64,000 bases of DNA. It comes from Aureimonas altamirensis. GTDB taxonomy: Bacteria > Pseudomonadota > Alphaproteobacteria > Rhizobiales > Rhizobiaceae. The first letter of the stretch is position 1, and the number at the start of each line of letters is the position of its first letter. Below the pieces are notes generated by a model that saw only the letters and a program-made list of their open reading frames with translations, had not been told where the DNA came from and ran no database searches. The translations under genes and the position numbers were made by a program. The DNA is taken from the NCBI RefSeq assembly GCF_023702225.1, contig NZ_JAMQCO010000004.1, forward strand, positions 56,384 through 120,383, in the 5' to 3' direction. Below, one piece after another: positions 51,240 through 59,655 of the stretch.

Positions 51240-52298
51240 TCAGCTGCGCCGGCGGCATGGCCAGTTCCAGTCGCGCTGCTTGCCGGTGTCGACGTGGATG
51301 GCGGCCGTATGGCAATAGGTGCCGACACCGCCGCGCGAGGGCAGCGAGCGCACAAAGCGTGCAACCTCGACGCCGCTGACGCCCGGAATGTGGAAGTCGG
51401 CAGCCTTGCATGCCATGTGCATCGAAGCCTTGGCGCCGCCGACGCGGCGGTTATGCGGCGGCGAGCGATAGCCCGAGGTGATGACGGCCTTCTTGCCGAA
51501 GCGGCTTTCAACTTGCCGGATCATCCGCACCAGATCGGTGCCGAAACAACTTGTGTTCACATCATCGCGGGCGACCATAAGCCCGCTCGGCGCCAGCCGG
51601 GCCATGCCGCCAAGAGAAGCGATCTGATATTCCCCACCGATGTCGTCCAACAGCTCTTCGCTGTCGACTGACGCACGTTTGCCGATCTTGAACAGGGACG
51701 ATGCGTCCACCCCCGGCAGTTCCGCGCTGGGTGACGGCTTGCCCATTCCGTCCGTATGCGTGACCACCACGCGAGATGCGACCGCCTCCGCAACGGCCTG
51801 CGGCTCCGGCTGCTCGCTTTCGGCCCTTTGCGACAGTGCGGCGAACAGCGACGTATCGGCCTGCCGCCGGGGCTGCGCCGGCGGCGAGTAAGCCGCAAGA
51901 GGCCCCTCGGCCCGCGGAGCGGAAAAGGTGGAGGATGCCTGCGTCAACAGCGCTTTTTCCTCGGCGGCGGCTTCCGCCATCTCGGCCGGGACGCCGGAGG
52001 AGGTTTCCGCCGGCTGGCCGGCAGCCGCCGTCTGCTTGTCTTCCTGTCCCTCCGGCCTGGCTTCCGCCGTTTCGACGGCGGCCTCCGCAGGGGCCGGAGA
52101 TGGCGTGTTGAAACCGAAAGCGGACGTGTCGTCGATTGCGGACATGCAACCGGAGAGCGCAGGAAAGGCGATGACGCCCATCAGGAACACGCCGTTGCGC
52201 AGGGCCGACCGAAGGCCCGAAGTGCTATGTCCGATCAAGATCCGTTCCACCCTCTGGCATGCCGGCCAACCCCGAGGCAGAGCATGCATTAACGGCAC
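51240..52298 (-). CDS. M15-family (YcbK/DUF882-like) lipoprotein
   Basis: The C-terminal domain (about residue 235-350) shows the peptidase M15A pattern: SRFGKKAVITSGYRSPPHNRRVGGAKASMHMACKAADFHI, with the SMH/AxDFH zinc ligands, and a late IHVDTG. Such proteins are carboxypeptidase-like and act on peptidoglycan. The N-terminal part is a lipoprotein signal (FPALSGC) followed by a long A/E/P-rich linker. The start is uncertain: the open frame extends to 52298, but a TTG at 52238 or another internal start would put the signal peptide nearer the N-terminus. Confidence 0.85.
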   Translation of the reverse strand: MPLMHALPRGWPACQRVERILIGHSTSGLRSALRNGVFLMGVIAFPALSGCMSAIDDTSAFGFNTPSPAPAEAAVETAEARPEGQEDKQTAAAGQPAETSSGVPAEMAEAAAEEKALLTQASSTFSAPRAEGPLAAYSPPAQPRRQADTSLFAALSQRAESEQPEPQAVAEAVASRVVVTHTDGMGKPSPSAELPGVDASSLFKIGKRASVDSEELLDDIGGEYQIASLGGMARLAPSGLMVARDDVNTSCFGTDLVRMIRQVESRFGKKAVITSGYRSPPHNRRVGGAKASMHMACKAADFHIPGVSGVEVARFVRSLPSRGGVGTYCHTAAIHVDTGKQRDWNWPCRRRS

Positions 52299-52435
52299 GG
52301 CGATGACGCCGGCTCCTGTCCCCGCACGGCGCCCGGTCGAAGCCGGGCACTGCGCTGTATGCCATGAGCATTCGGGCCGAATTCGGGCCCGATCAACCGG
52401 ACGTTAACCCAAAACGCTTGCGCGAAACAATAGCG

Positions 52436-52876
52436 TTACCAGACACCGGTGTTCTGCATCGACGCCCAAGGCTCCGCCGGGGCCTTCGCCTCGCCCTTCT
52501 GCAGCAGTTCGATCGAGATGCCCTCGGGTGAACGGACGAAGGCCATGTGGCCGTCGCGCGGGGGCCGGTTGATGGTGATCCCGGCTTGCTGCAACCGGGC
52601 GCAGGTGGCGTAGATATCGTCCACCTCATAGGCCAGATGGCCGAAGTTCCGGCCGCCGGCATAGTCTTCCGGATCCCAGTTGTAGGTCAACTCGACCAGC
52701 GGCGCCTTGTTTTGGCGCGCGGCCTCCATGTCGTCCGGCGCGGCCAAGAAGACGAGCGTGAACCGCCCCTTCTCGTTCTCGATCCGCCTTACTTCGGCAA
52801 GGCCGAGGGCGCCTTCGTAGAACTCCAGTGCCCGGTCGATGTCGCTGACCCGGACCATCGTATGAAGATAGCGCAT
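52436..52876 (-). CDS. gloA: Lactoylglutathione lyase (glyoxalase I)
   Basis: This 146-residue enzyme converts methylglyoxal-glutathione hemithioacetal to lactoylglutathione. [26 protein letters not shown] and [25 protein letters not shown] are the two glyoxalase folds, and the metal ligands His5, Glu (VELTYNW), His and Glu (GISIELLQ) are in place. The ATG at 52874-52876 gives the normal family start. The 268-bp gap to the divergent cold-shock gene is gene-free. Confidence 0.95.
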   Translation of the reverse strand: MRYLHTMVRVSDIDRALEFYEGALGLAEVRRIENEKGRFTLVFLAAPDDMEAARQNKAPLVELTYNWDPEDYAGGRNFGHLAYEVDDIYATCARLQQAGITINRPPRDGHMAFVRSPEGISIELLQKGEAKAPAEPWASMQNTGVW

Positions 52877-53144
52877 GTTACCTGCTTCTCTGTATGCGTT
52901 GGAGGTTCGCCGCCACAAGTAGAGCGTCCCCGCCCCGTGGCAAAGATCGACTGCATCGCACGGACGCGAACCATACGCCAGGCTTTCGGCAGGTTGGACA
53001 CGGGCGACGCGCGCCACTTGCCTTGCCACAAATCGCCGATATGTGCGCAGGGATCAGGCACAGGGCGTGCACGCATACAAAACGGCTTGGCGCGTGGCCG
53101 CATTCATGCTTGATTCGGCTTGGACAGGACGGCGGACCTTTGCG

Positions 53145-53717
53145 ATGACAGAACGCGCACCTTCTACCGAACGGGAGCTGCGACCGGAGGCGGGTGGCGT
53201 GGACAGCATCGTCGTATCCGGCCACATCAAGTGGTTCGACATCGCGAAGGGCTTCGGCTTCATCGTTCCCGACGATGGATCGGGCGACATCCTCCTGCAT
53301 GTGACCTGCCTGCGGCGCGACGGGTATACAACGGTCAGCGAGGGCGCGCGCCTCGTCTGCGAGGTCCAGCAGGGCGAGCGCGGCCTGCAGGCGTTCCGCA
53401 TCCTGTCCATGGACCACTCCACCGCCATCCACCCGTCCCAGATGCCGCCGGCGCGCACCCGCCTGAAGGTGGAGCCGACGAGCGACCTGGAACTGGCCAC
53501 CGTAAAGTGGTTCAACCGCACCAAGGGCTACGGCTTTCTGTCGCGCGGGGCGGGTACGGAAGATATCTTCATCCACATGGAAACGCTGCGCCGCTACGGC
53601 ATGACCGAACTTCGCCCCGGGCAGGAGGTCTTCGTACGCTTCGGCAACGGGGCCAAGGGCCTCATGGCAGCCGAAATCAGGCCCGCCTCGGGGGCGGGCA
53701 ACAGGGTAGAGCATTGA
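53145..53717 (+). CDS. Two-domain cold-shock protein
   Basis: This 190-residue protein contains two complete cold-shock domains: residues about 24-90 ([18 protein letters not shown] with DILLHV) and about 118-180 ([17 protein letters not shown] with DIFIHM), joined by a short linker. Single-domain Csps are the rule in E. coli; double CSDs are typical of rhizobia. It binds single-stranded nucleic acids and likely acts as an RNA chaperone. Its stop overlaps the start of the DUF192 gene by one base. Confidence 0.94.
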   Translation: MTERAPSTERELRPEAGGVDSIVVSGHIKWFDIAKGFGFIVPDDGSGDILLHVTCLRRDGYTTVSEGARLVCEVQQGERGLQAFRILSMDHSTAIHPSQMPPARTRLKVEPTSDLELATVKWFNRTKGYGFLSRGAGTEDIFIHMETLRRYGMTELRPGQEVFVRFGNGAKGLMAAEIRPASGAGNRVEH

Positions 53718-54202
53718 TGTCATCCACGGCCGATGGGCGTCGTAACCGGCTGATCGCCGGCGCCTTCATTCTTGTCCTCGCGATCGTCTCCTATTTCGTC
53801 TTCACCTCCGGCTCCATCGGATCCACGGCGACCCTGCTCACCGGCAGCGGCGCGCATCGCATCTCCGTCGAGATCGCCGACACGCCGGAAAGCCGGGCGA
53901 CCGGGCTGATGAACCGCAACAGCATGGACGAAGACCACGGCATGCTCTTCGATTTCGGAGAGGTGCGGGATGTCTCCATGTGGATGAAGAACACGCTCAT
54001 CCCCCTCGACATGATCTTCATCCGGCAGGACGGCACCGTCGCGCGCATCGCGCGTCATGCGACGCCGCTCTCCCTTACCCCCATCCCCTCGGGCGAGCCG
54101 GTACGCTACGTGCTGGAACTGAACGGCGGCGCGGCGGCCGGATACGGCGTCGAACCGGGCGATCGCGTTCATCACCCCTTGGTCGGAAACGGGGCCAAAT
54201 AA
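53717..54202 (+). CDS. DUF192-family protein
   Basis: This 161-residue protein has one N-terminal membrane anchor (LIAGAFILVLAIVSYFVFTSG) and the DUF192 domain: VEIADTPESRATGLMNRNSMDEDHGMLFDF, VSMWMKNTLIPLDMIFI and YVLELNGGAAAGYGVEPGDRV. DUF192 proteins are conserved membrane-associated proteins without an established function. The ATGA-like one-base overlap couples it to the cold-shock gene, a pairing common in rhizobia. Confidence 0.9.
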   Translation: MSSTADGRRNRLIAGAFILVLAIVSYFVFTSGSIGSTATLLTGSGAHRISVEIADTPESRATGLMNRNSMDEDHGMLFDFGEVRDVSMWMKNTLIPLDMIFIRQDGTVARIARHATPLSLTPIPSGEPVRYVLELNGGAAAGYGVEPGDRVHHPLVGNGAK

Positions 54203-54255
54203 GTTCCAGAGGCGGGTTGCGTCGGAAAACGACTCACCCTATACACCCTCGTGCC

Positions 54256-54330
54256 GCGCCCATCGTCTAGCGGTTAGGACGGCGCCCTTTCACGGCGCAA
54301 ACAGGGGTTCGATTCCCCTTGGGCGTACCA
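54256..54330 (+). tRNA. tRNA-Glu (anticodon TTC)
   Basis: Acceptor GCGCCCA/TGGGCGT has a terminal G-T pair, with an encoded ACCA end. Anticodon loop CTTTCAC in stem GCGCC/GGCGC gives anticodon TTC. The T-arm contains GGTTCGATTCC. Confidence 0.96.
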
Positions 54331-54387
54331 CTCTTTCATTCAAGTTCGGCATGCGGTGTGCAACCAGCGATTTCCGTCGCGGGTGGC

Positions 54388-55302
54388 TTACCGGCGCTCT
54401 GCTTCGTCCCGTCGCGCCATGCGCCGGCCTTGCCAGCGCGGATACAGGATACCCACCGCGAGGCCGCACAGCACGAGGGCTGCCGCCGCCAGCTTCCATC
54501 CAGGCAGTGGCTCCGCCAGAAACACGTAGGAAGCGCCCATGCCGAAGACGGGCACAAGCAGCGCAAGCGGCGTCACCGTCGCGGCCGGGTAGCGCCCCAG
54601 CAGGAAGGCCCAGGCGCCATAGCCGAACATCGTATTGCCCACGCTCTGCCAAAGCACGGCCGCCCAGGTTGAAAGATCGGCATTGGCAAGGCCGGCGCGG
54701 ATAGCCGGCCAGCCCTCCAGCATGACGCTGAGCACGGCAAGCGGCGGGATGGCGAATAGGCTGGACCAGACGACATAGGGGAGCATGTCGGTGACGCCGC
54801 TGCGCTTGGCGACGATATTGCCGCCTGCCCAGCTCATCGCGGCCACCAGCACGAGGCAAAGGCCGAGAACGCTCGTATCCCCCTCCGTATGGAGCGCGAT
54901 GACGACGATGCCGCTGGCGGCCAGCAGCAGCGCCGCCCATTGGAAGCCGCGCACCCTCTCGCCCGTCAGGACGATTGCGAGCCCGATGGTGAAGAAGACC
55001 TGGCACTGGATGACCAGCGAGGCCAGCCCCGGCGAAATGTGCCCGCGCATGGCAACGAAAAGGATGCCGAACTGGCCCGCGCCGATCAGGATGCCGTATG
55101 CGGCGAGATTGCCGGGCGAAGTCCGTGGACGCGGCAGGAAGAACACCAGCGGAAATGCCGCCAGCAGAAAGCGGAGGCTGGCGAAAAGCAGGGGCGGCAG
55201 ATGGTCCAGCCCGATCCGGATGATGACGAAATTCGTGCCCCATACCGCGACGACGCAGAGGGCCAGCATAAGGTGCCGCAAAGGCAGGGACGATGCGCTC
55301 AT
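54388..55302 (-). CDS. EamA-family (DMT superfamily) transporter
   Basis: This 304-residue protein has ten predicted TM segments and two EamA repeats; GTNFVIIRIGLDHLPPLLFASLRFLLA in the first and GNTMFGYGAWAFLLGRYPAATVTPLALLVPVFGMGASYVFLAEPL in the second are typical. It likely exports metabolites such as amino acids, but the substrate is not readable from sequence. It stands alone, convergent with tRNA-Glu, and is divergent from the SLT-like gene. Confidence 0.92.
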   Translation of the reverse strand: MSASSLPLRHLMLALCVVAVWGTNFVIIRIGLDHLPPLLFASLRFLLAAFPLVFFLPRPRTSPGNLAAYGILIGAGQFGILFVAMRGHISPGLASLVIQCQVFFTIGLAIVLTGERVRGFQWAALLLAASGIVVIALHTEGDTSVLGLCLVLVAAMSWAGGNIVAKRSGVTDMLPYVVWSSLFAIPPLAVLSVMLEGWPAIRAGLANADLSTWAAVLWQSVGNTMFGYGAWAFLLGRYPAATVTPLALLVPVFGMGASYVFLAEPLPGWKLAAAALVLCGLAVGILYPRWQGRRMARRDEAERR

Positions 55303-55395
55303 GGCAAGCGCTTTACGCCCGAACCTTAACCAAAGCCATGCAATTCTAACGACTATCGAAACAGCCCGTTAAGCTCGACCCCCTACCCTGCCGGC

Positions 55396-55983
55396 ATGAT
55401 AAGAGTCGCCAAGCAGTATCTGTTGCTCGCCCTTGTCCTGCCGCTGGCCGCGTGCGCCTCCGCGCCGACCAACACGGCCAACAGCTGTGCGATTTTCCAG
55501 CAGAAGGACGGGCTCTTCAACAATTGGGAGCGTGCCGCCGATCGCACCCACCAGGAGTTCGGCGTGCCCGTGCCGATCCTGATGGCAACGATCCAGGCCG
55601 AATCCAACTTCGAGGCGCGCGCCCGTCCGCAGCGCACCAAGATTCTGGGGTTCATTCCGTGGAAGCGGAAGTCGACGGCCTACGGCTATGCGCAGGCGCT
55701 TGACGGTACCTGGGACGAGTACAAGCGCGTCACCGGACGCAGCATGGCCCGCCGCAACAATTTTTCGGACGCGGTCCATTTCGTCGGCTGGTATCATTAT
55801 ACCAGCCATCGGCGGAACGGCATCAGCCGCACCGACCCGTACAATCTCTATCTCGCCTATTATTCCGGGCATGCCGGCTATGCGCGCGGGAGCTGGCGCA
55901 GCAACAACGCCATACAGGGCGCGGCGCGTCGCACCGCTTCGATGGCGAACCGGTACGAAGCGCAACTGCGCAATTGCCGATAG
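55396..55983 (+). CDS. SLT-like lipoprotein (transglycosylase-fold)
   Basis: This 195-residue lipoprotein has its lipobox at LPLAACAS near residue 20. The mature domain contains PVPILMATIQAESNFEARARP, the goose-lysozyme/SLT pattern with the catalytic Glu in QAES, and later AYGYAQALDGTWDEYKR and FVGWYHYTSHRRNGI. It is likely a small periplasmic lytic transglycosylase. Its stop codon overlaps an in-frame ATG of the VanZ frame, but the VanZ start is more likely 30 bp later. Confidence 0.8.
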   Translation: MIRVAKQYLLLALVLPLAACASAPTNTANSCAIFQQKDGLFNNWERAADRTHQEFGVPVPILMATIQAESNFEARARPQRTKILGFIPWKRKSTAYGYAQALDGTWDEYKRVTGRSMARRNNFSDAVHFVGWYHYTSHRRNGISRTDPYNLYLAYYSGHAGYARGSWRSNNAIQGAARRTASMANRYEAQLRNCR

Positions 55984-56009
55984 CGCCTTTCCGGTTCATA
56001 CCGGAACGC

Positions 56010-56372
56010 ATGAAACCTAAGATCCTCGTCAAGGCCGCCGCATGGGGCGCGCTCGCCTTCATCGCCTTCGTGACGCTGAGCCCGATCTCCATGCGGCCCG
56101 TTTCGGCCGCGCCGGTCAATATCGAGCGGCTCGGCGCCTATCTGGTTCTCGGCGCCCTGTTCGGCGCGGCGTACCCGAAGCGCATTCCGCTGGTGCTTGG
56201 CCTGCTCGTCGTCGGGTCTGCCGGCCTCGAGGTTTCGCAGAACCTCGTACCTGGCCGCCATGGCCGGATCGACGACGCCCTTTTCAAGGCAGCGGGCGCC
56301 TGCGTCGGCGCGCTCGCCGGCGGCGCCATCGCCCGCTTACGGGCATTGCGCCTTACATCAGAACGAGAATGA
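56010..56372 (+). CDS. VanZ-like membrane protein
   Basis: This 120-residue protein has four hydrophobic segments, with FVTLSPISMRP, NIERLGAYLVLGALFGAAYP and the conserved EVSQNLVPGRHGRIDDALFKAAGACVGALAGG, as in the VanZ family, whose role is not defined. I chose the ATG at 56010; an in-frame ATG at 55974 would overlap the previous gene by 10 bp. Its stop overlaps the 3' end of the convergent YeiH gene. Confidence 0.82.
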   Translation: MKPKILVKAAAWGALAFIAFVTLSPISMRPVSAAPVNIERLGAYLVLGALFGAAYPKRIPLVLGLLVVGSAGLEVSQNLVPGRHGRIDDALFKAAGACVGALAGGAIARLRALRLTSERE

Positions 56373-57417
56373 GCGTCAGGCCGAAACCGGTGATGAACAC
56401 GGTTCCGATCGCGCCCAACGCCAGCGGACGGATACCCTTGGCGCGCAACTTGCCGATATCGGTCTCCAGCCCCATCGCGGCAAGCGCTGCAGCCAGCAGG
56501 AAGCTCGTCGCGGTGACGATGCCGGAGTGAAGGTTTGCCGGCACGCTGACGACGCTGTTCACCAGCATCATGGCGATGAAGCCGAAGACGAACCAGGGCA
56601 CGGGCACCCCGGCTCCGCCCTGCGATCCGCCCCGCGCACGGCGCATCTGCATGAAGCCCAAAGCCAGGATAAGCGGCGCCAGCAGCATGACGCGGCTGAG
56701 TTTGGCGACCGTACCGAACTGGCCCGCGACTTCGCCGCCCTGAAAAGCCGCCGCCACCACCTGCGCCACTTCGTGGATGGTCGCGCCGGCCCATAGACCG
56801 TACAGGCGCGGGGCAAGATCGAAGATCGGGGCCAGCACCGGCAGAAGCAGCATGGCGATCGATCCGAACACCGTCACGCAGGCGATGGCGTAGGCCACAT
56901 CCTCTTCATGGGCGCGCGTCACCGTATTGGTGGCGATCACCGCCGAGGCGCCGCAGATGGATGTACCGGCCGCGATCAGTTCGGCCAGCTTGCGTTCCAC
57001 ACCCAAGGCCCGTCCGGCCGCCTTGATGAAGACGAAGCTGGAGACCAGCGTCGCCACGATGACGGCGAAGCCCGTCGGGCCGATCTCCATAACCTGCCAA
57101 ATCGTCAGTTGCATGCCCAGCAGCACGATCGCGAAGCGCAGGACGCGCCGCAGCGAAAAGGTAATGCCCGGCTTTGCGACGGCGATAGGACCGGCCGTGT
57201 TCCGGATGGCCATGCCGAGCACGATGGCGACGATCAAGGGGCTCAACGCCGCGATACCCGACAGGCGCTGGACCACGAGCGCAACGAGTGCAATGCCGAA
57301 CGTCAGCGCAAGCCCCGGCAGGGTTGCCATGCCGGCCCGGGCAAAGCCACTTTGCCCGATACCGGAAAATGCAGGTCTCGTTTTGCGCGCTTTGGCGGAA
57401 TGCCGGTCGATTGTCAT
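56353..57417 (-). CDS. YeiH-family putative sulfate exporter
   Basis: This 354-residue inner membrane protein has about ten TM segments and the YeiH/UPF0324 signatures LSPLIVAIVLGMAIRNT, RRVLRFAIVLLGMQLT, ICGASAVIATNTVTRAHEEDVAYAIA and LWAGATIHEVAQVVAAAF. The family is predicted to export sulfate or sulfonate-derived anions, without firm proof. It is divergent from a LysR regulator, the same pairing as yeiE-yeiH in E. coli. Confidence 0.92.
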   Translation of the reverse strand: MTIDRHSAKARKTRPAFSGIGQSGFARAGMATLPGLALTFGIALVALVVQRLSGIAALSPLIVAIVLGMAIRNTAGPIAVAKPGITFSLRRVLRFAIVLLGMQLTIWQVMEIGPTGFAVIVATLVSSFVFIKAAGRALGVERKLAELIAAGTSICGASAVIATNTVTRAHEEDVAYAIACVTVFGSIAMLLLPVLAPIFDLAPRLYGLWAGATIHEVAQVVAAAFQGGEVAGQFGTVAKLSRVMLLAPLILALGFMQMRRARGGSQGGAGVPVPWFVFGFIAMMLVNSVVSVPANLHSGIVTATSFLLAAALAAMGLETDIGKLRAKGIRPLALGAIGTVFITGFGLTLILVLM

Positions 57418-57481
57418 CGTCGAATGGTCCGATCATGGAAAATCGATCCAAATCTGCGGCGAGACTATCAACAAATCCAAC

Positions 57482-57493
57482 GCATAATTATGC
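57482..57493. promoter_or_regulatory. 12-bp perfect palindrome GCATAATTATGC, candidate LysR operator
   Basis: GCATAATTATGC lies in the 109-bp region between the divergent YeiH and LysR start codons, 34 bp from the LysR ATG. Nearby ATCGAT repeats occur at about 57502-57516. AT-rich palindromes in this position fit LTTR binding sites. Confidence 0.6.
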
Positions 57494-57526
57494 TGATTTC
57501 GATCGATTTCATCGATAGGTTTTGCC

Positions 57527-58414
57527 ATGACGCTCGAACAGCTTCGCATCTTTCTGGCGGTCGCGAACAGCCAGCACATGACGCGTGCCGCCGCCGCGCT
57601 CAACCTGACGCAATCCGCGGTCAGCGCCTCCGTTGCCGCCCTCGAGGCCCGCTACGCCGTCCGCTTCTTCGACCGGGTCGGCCGGCGGATCCAGTTGACG
57701 GAGGCCGGCCGCCATTTCGTGGACGAGGCGCGGGCGGTCTTGGCGCGGGTGGAGACGGCCGAGCTTTCGCTGGCCGACTGGAGCGACGTGGTGATGGGCC
57801 GGGTGCGCGTCCATGCCAGCCAGACGGTGGCCAGCTACTGGCTGCCGCCGCGCCTTGTGCAGCTCCGGACGCTGTATCCGCGCGTGGAAGTGGAACTGAC
57901 GGTCGGCAACACGACGCAGGCGGCCCGCGCCCTCCTGGAGGGCGAGGCGGATGTGGGCGTGGTGGAAGGCCTTGTGGACGAACCCGCATTGACGGCGGCC
58001 AAGGTCGCCGACGACGAATTGTGCCTCGTCGTCGGGGCCGGGCACCCCTGGGCCGGGCTGTCATGCGTCGACCCGACGCTCTATGGCAAAACCGATTGGG
58101 TGCTGCGTGAACCCGGCTCCGGCACCCGTGCCCGTTTCGAGGAGCATCTCGCCAGCCATGGCGTCGCTTTGGCAGGGCTGCGCATCCTTCTGGAAGAGCC
58201 TTCCAACGAATCCATCCTGGCCGCCGTCATGAGCAGCCGGGCGGCGAGCGTGCTGTCGGGCCGGGCTGTGGAACTTGCCGTCGCGGCCGGCCGCGTACAC
58301 GCCATCGCCATCCCGCACATGGGCCGCGCCTTCACTGCCCTTCTCCACCGGGAGCGGCACCACACGCGGGCGACCCGAAGCCTGATGGAACTGCTGATCG
58401 CACATTCGAGCTGA
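57527..58414 (+). CDS. LysR-family regulator (YeiE-like)
   Basis: This 295-residue LTTR has the winged helix EQLRIFLAVANSQHMTRAAAALNLTQSAVSASVAALEARYAVRFF and an effector domain ending with EPSNESILAAVMSSRAASVLSGRAV. It is divergent from the YeiH exporter and presumably controls it, as does YeiE, which in Enterobacteria responds to sulfite-type stress. That role is inferred from the pairing. Confidence 0.9.
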   Translation: MTLEQLRIFLAVANSQHMTRAAAALNLTQSAVSASVAALEARYAVRFFDRVGRRIQLTEAGRHFVDEARAVLARVETAELSLADWSDVVMGRVRVHASQTVASYWLPPRLVQLRTLYPRVEVELTVGNTTQAARALLEGEADVGVVEGLVDEPALTAAKVADDELCLVVGAGHPWAGLSCVDPTLYGKTDWVLREPGSGTRARFEEHLASHGVALAGLRILLEEPSNESILAAVMSSRAASVLSGRAVELAVAAGRVHAIAIPHMGRAFTALLHRERHHTRATRSLMELLIAHSS

Positions 58415-58457
58415 TGGATCGCTTCGCGGCCTGACGCGTTGAGCCGTCAGTCGGCGT

Positions 58458-59576
58458 ATGGCGGGGAACAGGCACTTGCGGAACTATCGGGACGGCCGGA
58501 CGGCAGCGAACTGGGCAGGCATCGCGGCAGGCATAGCCTCGATCGTATCGATCGGCGCGATCGCCTGGACGGTCGGCAACGATGTGCGCAACGCCGACCG
58601 GCAGACCCGAACGCCGAAGAACCACGACCCGCTGAAAGATCCGCATGGCCGGCAGGTGACGCGGCCGCAGCAGATTCCGGCCAAGGGATGGAAAGACATC
58701 CTGTGGCGCACAGTCCAGGAATTCATGAACGATCGTCTCATGCTGGTGGCGGCCGGCGTGACCTTCTACGCTTTGCTTGCGATCTTCCCGGCCATAACGG
58801 CGCTCGTCTCCATCTACGGCCTCTTCACCGATACGGCGGCGCTCAATTCGCAGCTCCAGCTTCTCAACGATCTGTTGCCCCAGGGCGCCGTGCAGATCAT
58901 CGGAGAGCAGATGCAGCGGGTTGCCAGCAAGGGCACCAGCCAGCTCGGTTTCGGCCTTGTCTTCGGCCTCGGCATCGCGCTCTGGAGCGCCAATGCGGGC
59001 ATGAAGACACTCTTCGATGCGATGAACATCGTCTACGAGGAGGAAGAAAAGCGCAGCTTCGTGATGCTGACGCTGATCACGCTGTTCTTTACCCTTGCCA
59101 CGATCCTCTTCCTGATTCTGGCGCTCTCCGGCGTCATCCTTCTGCCGGTCGTCCTCGACTTCCTCCGCCTCGGCCCGGTGGAAGGCTGGCTCCTTCTGCT
59201 GCGCTGGCCGATCCTCCTGCTCATCGTCGCCGGCGGCCTTTCCATCATCTACCGCTTCGGGCCCAGCCGGGCGCGCGCCCGCTGGCGCTGGGTTTCCTGG
59301 GGCGCCCTGGTGGCGGCCGTCCTGTGGGTCGCGTTCTCCATCGCATTCTCCTGGTATGCGCAGAATTTCGGCGCCTATGACGAAACCTACGGCTCGCTCG
59401 GTGCGGCGATCGGTTTCATGACATGGATGTGGGTGTCCGCCATGGTTGTGCTGCTGGGCGCGGAACTGAACGCCGAAATGGAGCACCAGACCGCGCTGGA
59501 CACGACGAAAAATCCGCCCAAGCCCATGGGCCTGCGCGGGGCGCGCATGGCCGACACGCTCGGCGATCCCGCTTGA
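58458..59576 (+). CDS. YihY/BrkB-family inner membrane protein
   Basis: This 372-residue protein has an N-terminal hydrophobic segment (NWAGIAAGIASIVSIGAIAWTV), a charged region, then the YihY/BrkB core with six TM segments: LMLVAAGVTFYALLAIFPAITALVSIYGLF, YETYGSLGAAIGFMTWMWVSAMVVLLGAELNAE. BrkB is an old misnomer (not an RNase). No function is proven. The N-terminal extension of about 90 residues is longer than in E. coli YihY. Confidence 0.9.
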   Translation: MAGNRHLRNYRDGRTAANWAGIAAGIASIVSIGAIAWTVGNDVRNADRQTRTPKNHDPLKDPHGRQVTRPQQIPAKGWKDILWRTVQEFMNDRLMLVAAGVTFYALLAIFPAITALVSIYGLFTDTAALNSQLQLLNDLLPQGAVQIIGEQMQRVASKGTSQLGFGLVFGLGIALWSANAGMKTLFDAMNIVYEEEEKRSFVMLTLITLFFTLATILFLILALSGVILLPVVLDFLRLGPVEGWLLLLRWPILLLIVAGGLSIIYRFGPSRARARWRWVSWGALVAAVLWVAFSIAFSWYAQNFGAYDETYGSLGAAIGFMTWMWVSAMVVLLGAELNAEMEHQTALDTTKNPPKPMGLRGARMADTLGDPA

Positions 59577-59655
59577 GCGTCCATGCCGCCGGCAAAGTTG
59601 ACATGGTAATTCATGAATACTAGAGCCGGCCGGTAGACATCCCGGTGATTGCGCC

